Source: a bacterium
Lineage (GTDB): Bacteria; Hydrothermota; Tepidihabitantia; SM23-42; JAOAFX01
NCBI GenBank assembly: GCA_036382775.1
Contig: DASVHD010000046.1
Location: forward strand, 36,870-100,869
Direction of reading: 5' to 3'
DNA: 64,000 nucleotides
The translations under genes were made by a program, and so were the position numbers. The notes beneath the pieces are model-generated. The model saw nothing but the letters and a program-made list of their open reading frames with translations, did no database searches and was not told where the DNA came from. Positions 16,287 to 24,152 of the stretch are shown here, one piece after another (within the stretch, counting starts at the first letter, position 1; each line of letters begins with the position of its first letter).

Positions 16287-16846
16287 GACGCTTTGCCTTT
16301 GCTCACGAGCGCCTTCAAGGTTTGCAGGGAGCCAAGGCATGCATTTTTACGGATAAAAGCGCGGCTGCCGTGGAACTGAAAGCGTTGCACCAGACAGACA
16401 TTTTTATCCGCCGCGGACACGTACACGAGCCCAACTGGTTTTGATCTGGTGCCGCCCGCAGGCCCGGCAATGCCCGTTATGCTGATCCCGATATCGGAGC
16501 CGGTTATCTGCCTGACGTGCTGCGCCATTTCCCGGGCCGTACGCGCGCTCACCGCGCCGGATGTCAGCAGGGTCCGCGATCTTACTCCGACGACGCGTTG
16601 TTTAACGGTATTAGCATAGGCGATGATCCCGCCGAGAAAATAAGCGGAACTGCCGGACCGGCTCGTGATCATACTGCCGAGCATGCCGCCGGTGCACGAT
16701 TCGCAGACGCTGATCGTCAGGCCGCGGCTGGTCAGGGTATGTTGGAGATCCTTCAGAATATGCGGTACCCTGTCATTCGTTGTTCGGCGTCGCCGCTCGT
16801 ATCGTTTTTCGTTCATCGCCATACGTAGTCCGTTACCGTACAACAA
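16283..16846 (-). CDS. pncC: Nicotinamide-nucleotide amidase (CinA C-terminal domain)
   Basis: Up to 187 aa. Diagnostic CinA-CTD segments: SVCESCTGGMLGSMITSRSG, FLGGIIAYAN, GAVSARTAREMA and GISITGIAGPAGGT with KPVGLVYV. It deamidates NMN to NaMN in NAD recycling. The N-terminal molybdopterin-like half of full CinA is absent, as in stand-alone PncC. The start is uncertain; ATGs at 16822 or 16816 are also possible, and no SD decides it. Confidence 0.88.
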   Translation of the reverse strand: MLYGNGLRMAMNEKRYERRRRTTNDRVPHILKDLQHTLTSRGLTISVCESCTGGMLGSMITSRSGSSAYFLGGIIAYANTVKQRVVGVRSRTLLTSGAVSARTAREMAQHVRQITGSDIGISITGIAGPAGGTRSKPVGLVYVSAADKNVCLVQRFQFHGSRAFIRKNACLGSLQTLKALVSKGKAS

Positions 16847-16913
16847 CGCCGTGCAACGATACGGGCCGCCAGGACGTATAACGAAAAACGGTTTTTCAGG
16901 ACAGTATTCATTG

Positions 16914-17378
16914 TTACTTGAACCTGATAAACGCCTGCAGGACGATGACCACTACCATGGTATAGACCGCAGCTCCCAGGTCGTCCAGCATGATGCCCCA
17001 GCCGCCGGGAAGTTTCTCCAACTGGCGCAGGGGCGGTGGTTTGACGATGTCGAACAGCCGGAACAGCACAAAGGTAATGGCCAGCGGTATGATCTTTAGG
17101 GGTGTGAAAAAAAGGGGGAGCAGCAGGCAGGCATATTCGTCGATGACGATCTGTCGAGGGTCCTTACCCATGGTCTTTGACAACTGGTCGGACAGAAAGA
17201 TCCCTGCGGCAAAAAGCCCGATACTGATAACCAGGTAAAAGATCTTGAAAGATATAAGGCAATACCAGACGGCAACGCTGATCAGGCATGCGAAAGTCGC
17301 GGGCGCGAACGGAATGTAACCGGTGAAAAATCCGGTGGCGAATAATAGACGCAGGAAACGCAGTAATCGCAGGATCAC
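16914..17378 (-). CDS. pgpA: Phosphatidylglycerophosphatase A
   Basis: About 154 aa, four hydrophobic helices. PgpA motifs: FAPATFA near the N-terminus (a variant of the GTxGSL region), IDEYACLLLPL, LFRLFDIVKPPPL and GGWGIMLDDLGAA. It makes phosphatidylglycerol from its phosphate. No ATG exists after the secF stop; a GTG at 17378 seems the best start, while a longer frame would overlap secF by 62 bp. The start is a guess, the family is not. Confidence 0.85.
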   Translation of the reverse strand: MILRLLRFLRLLFATGFFTGYIPFAPATFACLISVAVWYCLISFKIFYLVISIGLFAAGIFLSDQLSKTMGKDPRQIVIDEYACLLLPLFFTPLKIIPLAITFVLFRLFDIVKPPPLRQLEKLPGGWGIMLDDLGAAVYTMVVVIVLQAFIRFK

Positions 17379-17398
17379 TTCGTTCGCAGGAGGCGCAG

Positions 17399-17440
17399 GA
17401 TTCGTGTAATTCGTATATTTATATTCGTTGGATTCGTTTC
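17399..17440. repeat. ACGAAT-word repeat
   Basis: Four copies of ATTCGT (ACGAAT on the minus strand) within 42 bp between secF and pgpA. Related runs occur at 21897-21933 and 54662-54751. Confidence 0.6.
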
Positions 17441-18342
17441 TATTTCTTGCCCTTCTTCGGGAAGCGTTCGTTCCAGTCGACGACCAGGGCGCAGACCACA
17501 AAGGTCGAGGAATAGGTTCCGAAGATCAGGCCGACGATCAGCGTGAATGCGAAATCGGCGATGACCGGTCCACCCACGAAGAACAGTAAAAATAGCGAAA
17601 TGATCACGAAGGTACCGGTCAGTACGGTCCTTGAAAATGTCTCATTGACGCTGTTGTTGATCAGGTCCCGGTATGGCAAGCCGCGCATTTTTTTATAATC
17701 CTCGCGAACGCGGTCGGAGATGACGATCGTATCATTGATCGAATAACCGAGGATCGTGAGAAGCGCGCCGATCACCGGGATGGTGAATTCGCGGCCGGTC
17801 AATACCAGCGCGCCGGTCGTGATCAGGATATCGTGGAATAAGGAAATGACCGAGGCCGCGCCAAAGCGAAAGTCGAACCGGAACCATACGTAAACGCCCA
17901 TCAGGAACAGGCAGAGCAGTACGGCGAATATCGTGTTGCGGGTCAATTCCTGGCTGATTTTCGGTTCCACGGTTTCTTTTGCTCTGAGTTCGGGCAGATT
18001 GTCATTGAAATCCAGCTTTAACCGGGTGATGACTTCATCGGCGAATTTTGCCGGGTCTTTTTTCTCAACGGAACGGATCACGAATTCATTGGTCCCGGCC
18101 AATTTCTGTATCGATGCCTGAGCCTGGCCGATCTTACCCAGCGAAACGCGAATGTCGCCGGTTTCCACTGTTTTTTCGAACCTTACCCATATCAGGGCAC
18201 CGCCCGTGAAATCCACGCCCAGCCGCGGTCCTTTGATAAAGATCAGCAGCAGGGCGATAACAACGCAGGCAAGCGAAAAAATATACGCGTACTTTCGAAA
18301 GCCCATAAAATCGAGATTGGGATTTTTAACCAGTTCAATCAT
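17440..18342 (-). CDS. secF: Protein translocase subunit SecF
   Basis: 300 aa, six membrane helices with a large periplasmic loop. Motifs: GPRLGVDFTGGALIWV near residue 42, YVWFRFDFRFGAASV, GYSINDTIVISDRVRE and the NETFSRTVLTG segment. Works with SecD to complete export across the inner membrane using the proton motive force. Follows secD by 1 bp. Confidence 0.96.
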   Translation of the reverse strand: MIELVKNPNLDFMGFRKYAYIFSLACVVIALLLIFIKGPRLGVDFTGGALIWVRFEKTVETGDIRVSLGKIGQAQASIQKLAGTNEFVIRSVEKKDPAKFADEVITRLKLDFNDNLPELRAKETVEPKISQELTRNTIFAVLLCLFLMGVYVWFRFDFRFGAASVISLFHDILITTGALVLTGREFTIPVIGALLTILGYSINDTIVISDRVREDYKKMRGLPYRDLINNSVNETFSRTVLTGTFVIISLFLLFFVGGPVIADFAFTLIVGLIFGTYSSTFVVCALVVDWNERFPKKGKK

Positions 18343-18343
18343 G

Positions 18344-19858
18344 TTATATCCTCAGTTTTGATGTTTCAAACTTCAAAGTGAAGTAATCAAGCACCGCTTT
18401 CGTCACAAAGACCGCAGTGATCAAGTTCGTGACCAACCCTATGATCAGGGTGAGGGCAAAGCCTTTTATCGGTCCGGTTCCGAAGATGTAGAGGACGATA
18501 CCCGTGATGATGGTCGTCATATTGGAGTCGAATATCGCCAGCCAGGCGCGCGAAAATCCCTGGCTGATGGCGGTCCTTATCGTCTTGCCGATCTTAAGTT
18601 CTTCGCGGATCCGTTCAAAGATCAGAATATTAGCGTCCACCGACATGCCGATAGTCAAGGCAATACCGGCGATCCCGGGCATGGTTAGCGTGCCATGGAA
18701 CGCTGACAAAATGCCGATAAGCAGGATGATATTGAGAGCCATCGCAAAGTCCGCGATCAACCCGGAAAGCGAGTAGTAGATCAACATGAAAAGGACAACC
18801 ACGGCCGCGCCGAGAAGCGCTGCCCGTATGCCGCTGGTAATCGAGTCGCGGCCGAGCGATGGTCCGACCGAACGTTCTTCCACGATTTTGAGCGGAGCCG
18901 GCAGAGCGCCGGCCCTGAGCACGATCGCCAGGTCGCGTGCCTCATCGGCCTTGAACTGACCTGAGATCATGGCCCTGCCCTGAGGGATCCGCTCGCGGAT
19001 CACCGGCGCCGACTGGACCATGTTATCAAGCACGATCGCGAGCCGTTTGTTGATGTTCTTGCCGGTGATCGTGGCAAATCTCCGGGCAGCATCGCGTTTG
19101 AACTCCATTTCTATGTACCAGCTCCCGGTATACTGCAGTTCCGAACCCTGATACGGCTGGTGACGGGCATCGCGTATCGCTTCACCGGTCATTTCCGGTT
19201 CCTTTTTGAGCACGTAGATGCGCCTGACGTCCCGGCTTTCGTATTTTTCCTTGGGGCCGAAGGCGATCTGGATGTCCGCAGGCATTGCCGTTTGGGCCCT
19301 TGTCAGCAGGGCGTTGACCGAATCTTCATCCCTGACATCGATCCCGGCGTCGCGCTCCACGCTTATGAAATACGACGACAGCGGTTCCTCAAAAGCCATC
19401 GTGTCGCCGCCTTGAAGGAACCGGTCGACGGTCTTGAACACATCGTTCGCCCTTTCGTCCTCAACCAACTTGAATTCCAGGTGGGCTATCTTTCCGATAA
19501 GGTTAACGGCTCTATCGCGGTCGACTCCGGGCAGCTGGACAAGGATCCTTGATGTCGACTGTTTTTCGATGATCGGTTCGAAAACACCGAACTGGTCGAT
19601 GCGGTTCTTGATGATCTCGAGCGCTCGGTCACGCAGGTCAGAGGGATTTTCACTGGATACGGTCGTATCAACCTCGAGGATAAGGTGCATGCCGCCTTTG
19701 AGGTCGAGACCAAGGTGGATCGCCCGTTTCATGAGCGCATTTTCTTCATTTTTAGAAAGTCCTTGTGCCGTGTATACTCTGATCGTAGGGTAGAGCGTGT
19801 AGATCCCGACCGCGAGCAATACCAGCACAATTATCATTCTAAGACCGATATTCTTCAT
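18344..19858 (-). CDS. secD: Protein translocase subunit SecD
   Basis: 504 aa, six helices and a large periplasmic P1 domain. LGLDLKGGMHLILEVDT follows the first helix; IVEERSVGPSLGRDSI, GIALTIGMSVDANILIFERI and KGFALTLIIG are family signatures. It is the first partner of SecF. The ATG overlaps pdxJ by 4 bp. Confidence 0.96.
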   Translation of the reverse strand: MKNIGLRMIIVLVLLAVGIYTLYPTIRVYTAQGLSKNEENALMKRAIHLGLDLKGGMHLILEVDTTVSSENPSDLRDRALEIIKNRIDQFGVFEPIIEKQSTSRILVQLPGVDRDRAVNLIGKIAHLEFKLVEDERANDVFKTVDRFLQGGDTMAFEEPLSSYFISVERDAGIDVRDEDSVNALLTRAQTAMPADIQIAFGPKEKYESRDVRRIYVLKKEPEMTGEAIRDARHQPYQGSELQYTGSWYIEMEFKRDAARRFATITGKNINKRLAIVLDNMVQSAPVIRERIPQGRAMISGQFKADEARDLAIVLRAGALPAPLKIVEERSVGPSLGRDSITSGIRAALLGAAVVVLFMLIYYSLSGLIADFAMALNIILLIGILSAFHGTLTMPGIAGIALTIGMSVDANILIFERIREELKIGKTIRTAISQGFSRAWLAIFDSNMTTIITGIVLYIFGTGPIKGFALTLIIGLVTNLITAVFVTKAVLDYFTLKFETSKLRI

Positions 19859-20565
19859 CTTGCTCCTTTGATGATGGAAACCATTTCAGCGGTTGCCTGT
19901 CTCATGCCGACGAAAACTGCGCGCGCGATGATCGCAAATCCGATGGAATATCCGCTGATCTCCGGGAACCGCAGCAGCGGCAGGATATTGCGGTAATCAA
20001 TGCCGTGGCCGGCGTGGATCGTGAATCCTTCCCGGCGCGCGGCTTTTGCGGCGCGCGCTATCTGGATGAGCGCGTTCCGGTAATTTTTCAGTTTGGAATA
20101 TTCATTGGTATTGATCTCAATATATTGTGCGCCGACGCGCACTGCTTCTTTGATCTGCTCGATATCGGAGTCAATAAAAATACCGACCCTGATACGCTGG
20201 TCCTTGAGACGGGATATGATCGGCCTGAGGTCTTCTTTGCTCTGCAGCAGGTTCAAGCCGCCTTGAGTAGTGACTTCGTCTGATGATTCAGGCACCAGGG
20301 TGACGCGGTGAGGTTTGACCGAAAGCGCGATCTTCGCCATTTCCGGCGTTGCCGCCATTTCCAGATTTAACTCGGTTTTGATGATATCCCTGAGGAGCCT
20401 GAGATCCCGTTCCTTGATATGCCTGCGGTCGGCCCTGAGATGGATCGTGATACCGTCAGCGCCGGCCAGCTCGGCTTCGACCGCGGCGTAGACCGGGTCT
20501 GGAAAGTCTTCCCGGCGCGCTTCCCGCAAGGTCGCGATGTGATCGACATTGACGGATAATTCCAT
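19855..20565 (-). CDS. pdxJ: Pyridoxine 5'-phosphate synthase
   Basis: 236 aa TIM barrel. It condenses 1-deoxyxylulose 5-phosphate with 3-amino-2-oxopropyl phosphate to form PNP. Motifs: LSVNVDHIATLREARR, DGITIHLRADRRHI, TLVPESSDEVTTQGGLN and AGHGIDYRN. Head of the pdxJ-secDF-pgpA-pncC-thpR operon. The ATG sits 5 bases after a consensus -10 box. Confidence 0.96.
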   Translation of the reverse strand: MELSVNVDHIATLREARREDFPDPVYAAVEAELAGADGITIHLRADRRHIKERDLRLLRDIIKTELNLEMAATPEMAKIALSVKPHRVTLVPESSDEVTTQGGLNLLQSKEDLRPIISRLKDQRIRVGIFIDSDIEQIKEAVRVGAQYIEINTNEYSKLKNYRNALIQIARAAKAARREGFTIHAGHGIDYRNILPLLRFPEISGYSIGFAIIARAVFVGMRQATAEMVSIIKGAR

Positions 20566-20570
20566 GGGCT

Positions 20571-20598
20571 ATTATAACCAGAAAAACCATGGTGTCAA
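20571..20598 (-). promoter_or_regulatory. Promoter of pdxJ-secDF operon
   Basis: Minus strand: TTGACA (20593-20598), 16-bp spacer, TATAAT (20571-20576), 5 bases to the pdxJ ATG. Leaderless start predicted. Confidence 0.85.
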
Positions 20599-20661
20599 CC
20601 TTGCTTATAATGAAGGCTTCGAGAGAGCGATGAATATTTTTTCAAGGCTCTCTGGATCGTC

Positions 20662-20689
20662 TTGACACGGGAAGCGTTTTAATTAGAAT
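20662..20689 (+). promoter_or_regulatory. Promoter of GAF-GGDEF gene
   Basis: TTGACA (20662-20667), 16-bp spacer, TAGAAT (20684-20689), 5 bases to the ATG at 20695. Confidence 0.78.
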
Positions 20690-20694
20690 TAAAT

Positions 20695-21894
20695 ATGCCG
20701 CCATTAGGACAATTAGGGGTTATGACGATCATCATTCTGATCGGAGCATTTGCGCTGGTCATAGCGATCATAGTCGCCATCAGCAAATCAGCGAGCGCCA
20801 GTTCCAAAACCAGCTTCTTAAACCAGATCGGCATCCTCACGGACGAACTGGACCGTCAAAAAAGAGAGAACATCGCGATACGTTCCGAGATCAAACGCAT
20901 CAATTCGCAAGACAACCTGTTTTTCGCTTCGATGATCCGGGTGGCGTCCAAGCAGGATCCCGTCGAGATCGCGAGAGAAACCACAGCCCTTGTGGCGAAC
21001 TTTCTTAACGCGCCCGAAGTCGCGATCTTCATGCGGGATGAGAAAGGGAAACGGCTGAATATCATGGCTCAGCACGGCTTGAACGAGAACTGGCTGCCGA
21101 AGCTTGTCTACGAAAAAGGCGAGGGCAAGGTCGGCACGACTCTGGAAAAGAGGATCCCGCTGAGCCCCCGGGAATTCGAAATGCTCAGGATCAAAGAACC
21201 TTTTCCGATCTTCGATCCCACATTTTGCCAGCCGATCGTGTATCAGCAAGATATCTATGGCGTGATCGCGATCGTGCGCAACAGCGAGTTCGAAGAAAGG
21301 GAGAGGAGCATGCTGGGCGTGGTCGCGTCCATCACCGGGATCGCGCTCAACAATACGCTGAGTTTCGCGTCCCTGCGCGATCTCGCTTCCATGGACCCGC
21401 TGACTAAGCTCTACAATATCGGACACTTCCGGGACCGTCTTGCCGAAGAATTGAACCGGGCGCGCCGCTTTCAGCATGATCTATCCATTTCGATCCTGGA
21501 CCTTGATAATTTTAAATACTATAACGACACGTACGGACACCAGTCCGGCGACCAGCTGCTCATGCAGCTGGCACAGCAAATGACCAAACATTTCCGGGAT
21601 ACCGATGTCGTCGGGCGGTACGGCGGCGATGAATTCATCATCATGTTCCTGGAAACCAAGAAGCCGGAGGCGGCAAAAACCCTCAGTATCCTGCTGAATG
21701 AACTGTCTCTCCGTGATTTTGCGCGGGGGCAGGAAGAGCGCCGGATCACTTTTTCGGCCGGTGTCTCTTCATATCCCGAGGATGGCAGCAACCCCGGTGA
21801 ACTGATAAAATGCGCGGACAAGGCGCTGTATGAGGCAAAGGGGGCGGGACGCAATACGGTCCGCATGCATTTCCATCAGTTGGAAAAGATTTAA
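20695..21894 (+). CDS. Membrane GAF-GGDEF diguanylate cyclase
   Basis: 399 aa. One membrane helix (about 10-29), a GAF-like domain (about 75-225) and a GGDEF domain (about 235-395). The active loop is intact (GRYGGDEFIIMF), and the inhibitory I-site RDTD lies five residues before it, so product feedback is expected. Makes c-di-GMP from two GTP. No EAL phosphodiesterase is in the window. Confidence 0.93.
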   Translation: MPPLGQLGVMTIIILIGAFALVIAIIVAISKSASASSKTSFLNQIGILTDELDRQKRENIAIRSEIKRINSQDNLFFASMIRVASKQDPVEIARETTALVANFLNAPEVAIFMRDEKGKRLNIMAQHGLNENWLPKLVYEKGEGKVGTTLEKRIPLSPREFEMLRIKEPFPIFDPTFCQPIVYQQDIYGVIAIVRNSEFEERERSMLGVVASITGIALNNTLSFASLRDLASMDPLTKLYNIGHFRDRLAEELNRARRFQHDLSISILDLDNFKYYNDTYGHQSGDQLLMQLAQQMTKHFRDTDVVGRYGGDEFIIMFLETKKPEAAKTLSILLNELSLRDFARGQEERRITFSAGVSSYPEDGSNPGELIKCADKALYEAKGAGRNTVRMHFHQLEKI

Positions 21895-21896
21895 GA

Positions 21897-21975
21897 TCAC
21901 GAATACTGCGAATTACAGCAAATACCACGAATGTTAAATAGATTTGGATTTAGAATTTTGATATTGTTTAGAATT
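21897..21975. repeat. ACGAAT and ATTTAG word repeats
   Basis: CACGAATACTGCGAATTACAG-type words (21897-21933) then GATTTGGATTTAGAATTT-type words (21940-21975) fill the gap before hypD. They belong to the two dispersed word families seen at 17399, 54662 and 5101. Confidence 0.55.
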
Positions 21976-21979
21976 TCCA

Positions 21980-23029
21980 ATGAATAGTCCTGCTCAGTGC
22001 ATAATCGCCGAGATTAAAAAGCTCTGTGACCGCCAGATAAACCTGATGGAGGTCTGCGGTACCCATACAATGGCGATCGCGGCTGCCGGCATCAGGAATA
22101 TGATGCCCGGGAACCTGAAACTGCTATCAGGCCCGGGCTGCCCGGTTTGCGTCACGCCGCTGTCCGTTATTGATCACGCGATCGAACTCGCAAGGCAGTC
22201 GGACATGATCATCACGACCTTCGGCGACATGGTGCGCGTGCCTGGCTCACGGTCCAGCCTGGAGATATATCATCCGCGCATTGTCTATTCAGCCCGGGAT
22301 GCCCTGGTGCTTGCCGAACAGAACCCCGGCCAGGAGATAATTTTTATCGGCATCGGGTTCGAGACGACTTCGCCTTCGATCGCCGCGACTATCATGGAAG
22401 CATCGAAAAAAAAGGTAAAGAATTTTTCGGTCCTGCCCGCCGTCAAATCGATCCCGCCCGCGCTTGATCTCATCGCCCGGTCCCGCCGGATCAATGTTCA
22501 TGGTCTTATCCTGCCCGGCCACGTTTCGACCATCATCGGCACGCACCCCTATCAGTTCCTTGCCGGGGTCCATCATATACCGGGCTGCGTGACTGGATTT
22601 GAGCCGATCGACATCCTGCAGGGTATTCTTGACCTGGTGCGGCAGATCGTGAAAAATGAAGCGCGGATCGATAATGAATACGCGCGGGTCGTCAAGCCTG
22701 AGGGTAACCAGACCGCACTCACCATGCTGGCGCGTGTTTTTGTGCCGGCTGACAGCGAATGGCGCGGGATCGGTGTCATTCCCGGGTCCGGGCTAGCCAT
22801 ACGCGCCGAGTACCGGGATCATGACGCGAGCAGGAAATTCAAACTGAAGACACCGATAAGCGCGGAACCAAAAGGATGCATATGCGGCAAGGTTCTGCTG
22901 GGTTTGAAGACACCCGCTCAATGCGCGCTGTTCGGCAAGAAATGCACGCCGGCTTCGCCGGTCGGCGCTTGCATGGTCTCCAGCGAAGGTTCATGCGCGG
23001 CGTATTATAGATACGGCTTGAAAAAATAA
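21980..23029 (+). CDS. hypD: Hydrogenase maturation factor HypD
   Basis: 349 aa. Part of the HypCD complex that assembles the Fe(CN)2CO group of [NiFe] hydrogenases. Motifs: MEVCGTHTMAI with the key Cys, SGPGCPVCVTP, FGDMVRVPGS, IGFETTSP, and the iron-sulfur Cys set near the C-terminus (GCICGKVL, CALFGKKCTP, GACMVSSEGSCAAYY). No other hyp gene or hydrogenase is present here. No SD is visible. Confidence 0.96.
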   Translation: MNSPAQCIIAEIKKLCDRQINLMEVCGTHTMAIAAAGIRNMMPGNLKLLSGPGCPVCVTPLSVIDHAIELARQSDMIITTFGDMVRVPGSRSSLEIYHPRIVYSARDALVLAEQNPGQEIIFIGIGFETTSPSIAATIMEASKKKVKNFSVLPAVKSIPPALDLIARSRRINVHGLILPGHVSTIIGTHPYQFLAGVHHIPGCVTGFEPIDILQGILDLVRQIVKNEARIDNEYARVVKPEGNQTALTMLARVFVPADSEWRGIGVIPGSGLAIRAEYRDHDASRKFKLKTPISAEPKGCICGKVLLGLKTPAQCALFGKKCTPASPVGACMVSSEGSCAAYYRYGLKK

Positions 23030-23030
23030 T

Positions 23031-23085
23031 GAAGTTGGGAAGGTGAGAGGTTAGGAAGATAAGAAGTTGGGAGAAAACAGAAAAT
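23031..23085. repeat. GAAGTT/AGGTTAGGAAG word repeat
   Basis: Run of GAAGTTGGGAAGGTGAGAG-like words after hypD, similar in style to 3063-3157. The following 75 bp up to the next ATG show no gene. Confidence 0.55.
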
Positions 23086-23159
23086 TATAAAGGGGAGCAA
23101 AAGATACACGCTTAGGCTGTAAACACGCTTTGCTGAAAAAAGCGAAATTAAGAGATAAG

Positions 23160-24035
23160 ATGAAAAAAATTACACAAGAATTAATCAGCGAACTATATGA
23201 CCTGTTATCGCCCTGCCGGCTCTGCCCTAATGACTGCCGGGCGGAGCGTATAAAAGGGGAGACCGGGTCATGCCGCGCCGGGTCCGATCCGAAGGTTTCC
23301 TCCTATCACCAGCATTTCGGCGAAGAGCCACAGCTGATCGGCACCAGCGGCTCAGGCACGATATTTTTTGCGCATTGCAACATGCACTGCGTGTTCTGTC
23401 AGAACTACGATGTCAGCCAATCCGGTATCGGAAAGCAGATTGGCGTCAGGCGTTTGTGCGAGATGATGCTCGAACTTCAGGAACTGGGCAGCCACAACAT
23501 CAACCTGGTAACGCCGACGCCCTGGGTACCGCAGATCGTGGATGCCCTGATGCTGGCGCAGGCCGGCGGTCTGACCATCCCCGTGGTCTATAACTGCGGC
23601 GGTTATGAATCGACTCGAACGCTGAAATTACTGGACGGCGTGATCGATATCTATATGCCGGACATTAAGTATAGTGATAATGCCTTGGCTTTCAAATATT
23701 CAGGGGTAAAAGACTACTGGGATACCGCGCGGCCGGCGCTTGTGGAAATGCATAGGCAGGTTGGGGATATGGTGACCGGCCAAGGAGGGATAGTGCAAAA
23801 GGGGCTATTGATCCGCCATCTGGTTTTACCCGGAGATCTGGCCGGTACTGCCGCCTGCCTGGAGTTTATCGGCATGAAGATCTCGCGCAAAGCAGCGGTG
23901 AACATCATGGCTCAGTACCATCCGGCGTTTCGGGCAAATGAGTTTCCGGAACTAAGCCGCCGGATCACGCCGGGGGAATACCAGAGGGCACTCAAGATCG
24001 CCGACGAATTCGGATTGGCCGATACACTTATTTGA
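23160..24035 (+). CDS. PflX-family radical SAM protein (COG1313)
   Basis: About 291 aa. The radical SAM cluster motif is HCNMHCVFCQNYD (CxxxCxxC) near residue 75. A preceding Cys-rich segment CRLCPNDCRAER is typical of the PflX/COG1313 group. Relatives are often called pyruvate formate-lyase activase-like, but their true substrates are unknown. The ATG at 23160 gives the usual N-terminus; one 30 bp upstream is possible. Confidence 0.85.
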   Translation: MKKITQELISELYDLLSPCRLCPNDCRAERIKGETGSCRAGSDPKVSSYHQHFGEEPQLIGTSGSGTIFFAHCNMHCVFCQNYDVSQSGIGKQIGVRRLCEMMLELQELGSHNINLVTPTPWVPQIVDALMLAQAGGLTIPVVYNCGGYESTRTLKLLDGVIDIYMPDIKYSDNALAFKYSGVKDYWDTARPALVEMHRQVGDMVTGQGGIVQKGLLIRHLVLPGDLAGTAACLEFIGMKISRKAAVNIMAQYHPAFRANEFPELSRRITPGEYQRALKIADEFGLADTLI

Positions 24036-24118
24036 ACGCGCATGGTCTTCCATAAATAAAATATAAAATAAATGAACGATCATAATTCTCGCCGGCATTG
24101 ACCATATGAAAGGCATGC

Positions 24119-24146
24119 TTGACTGAATGCTATTTTCTATTATAGT
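24119..24146 (+). promoter_or_regulatory. Promoter of the trehalose operon
   Basis: TTGACT (24119-24124), 16-bp spacer, TATAGT (24141-24146), 6 bases to the otsAB ATG. Confidence 0.75.
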
Positions 24147-24152
24147 AATATA

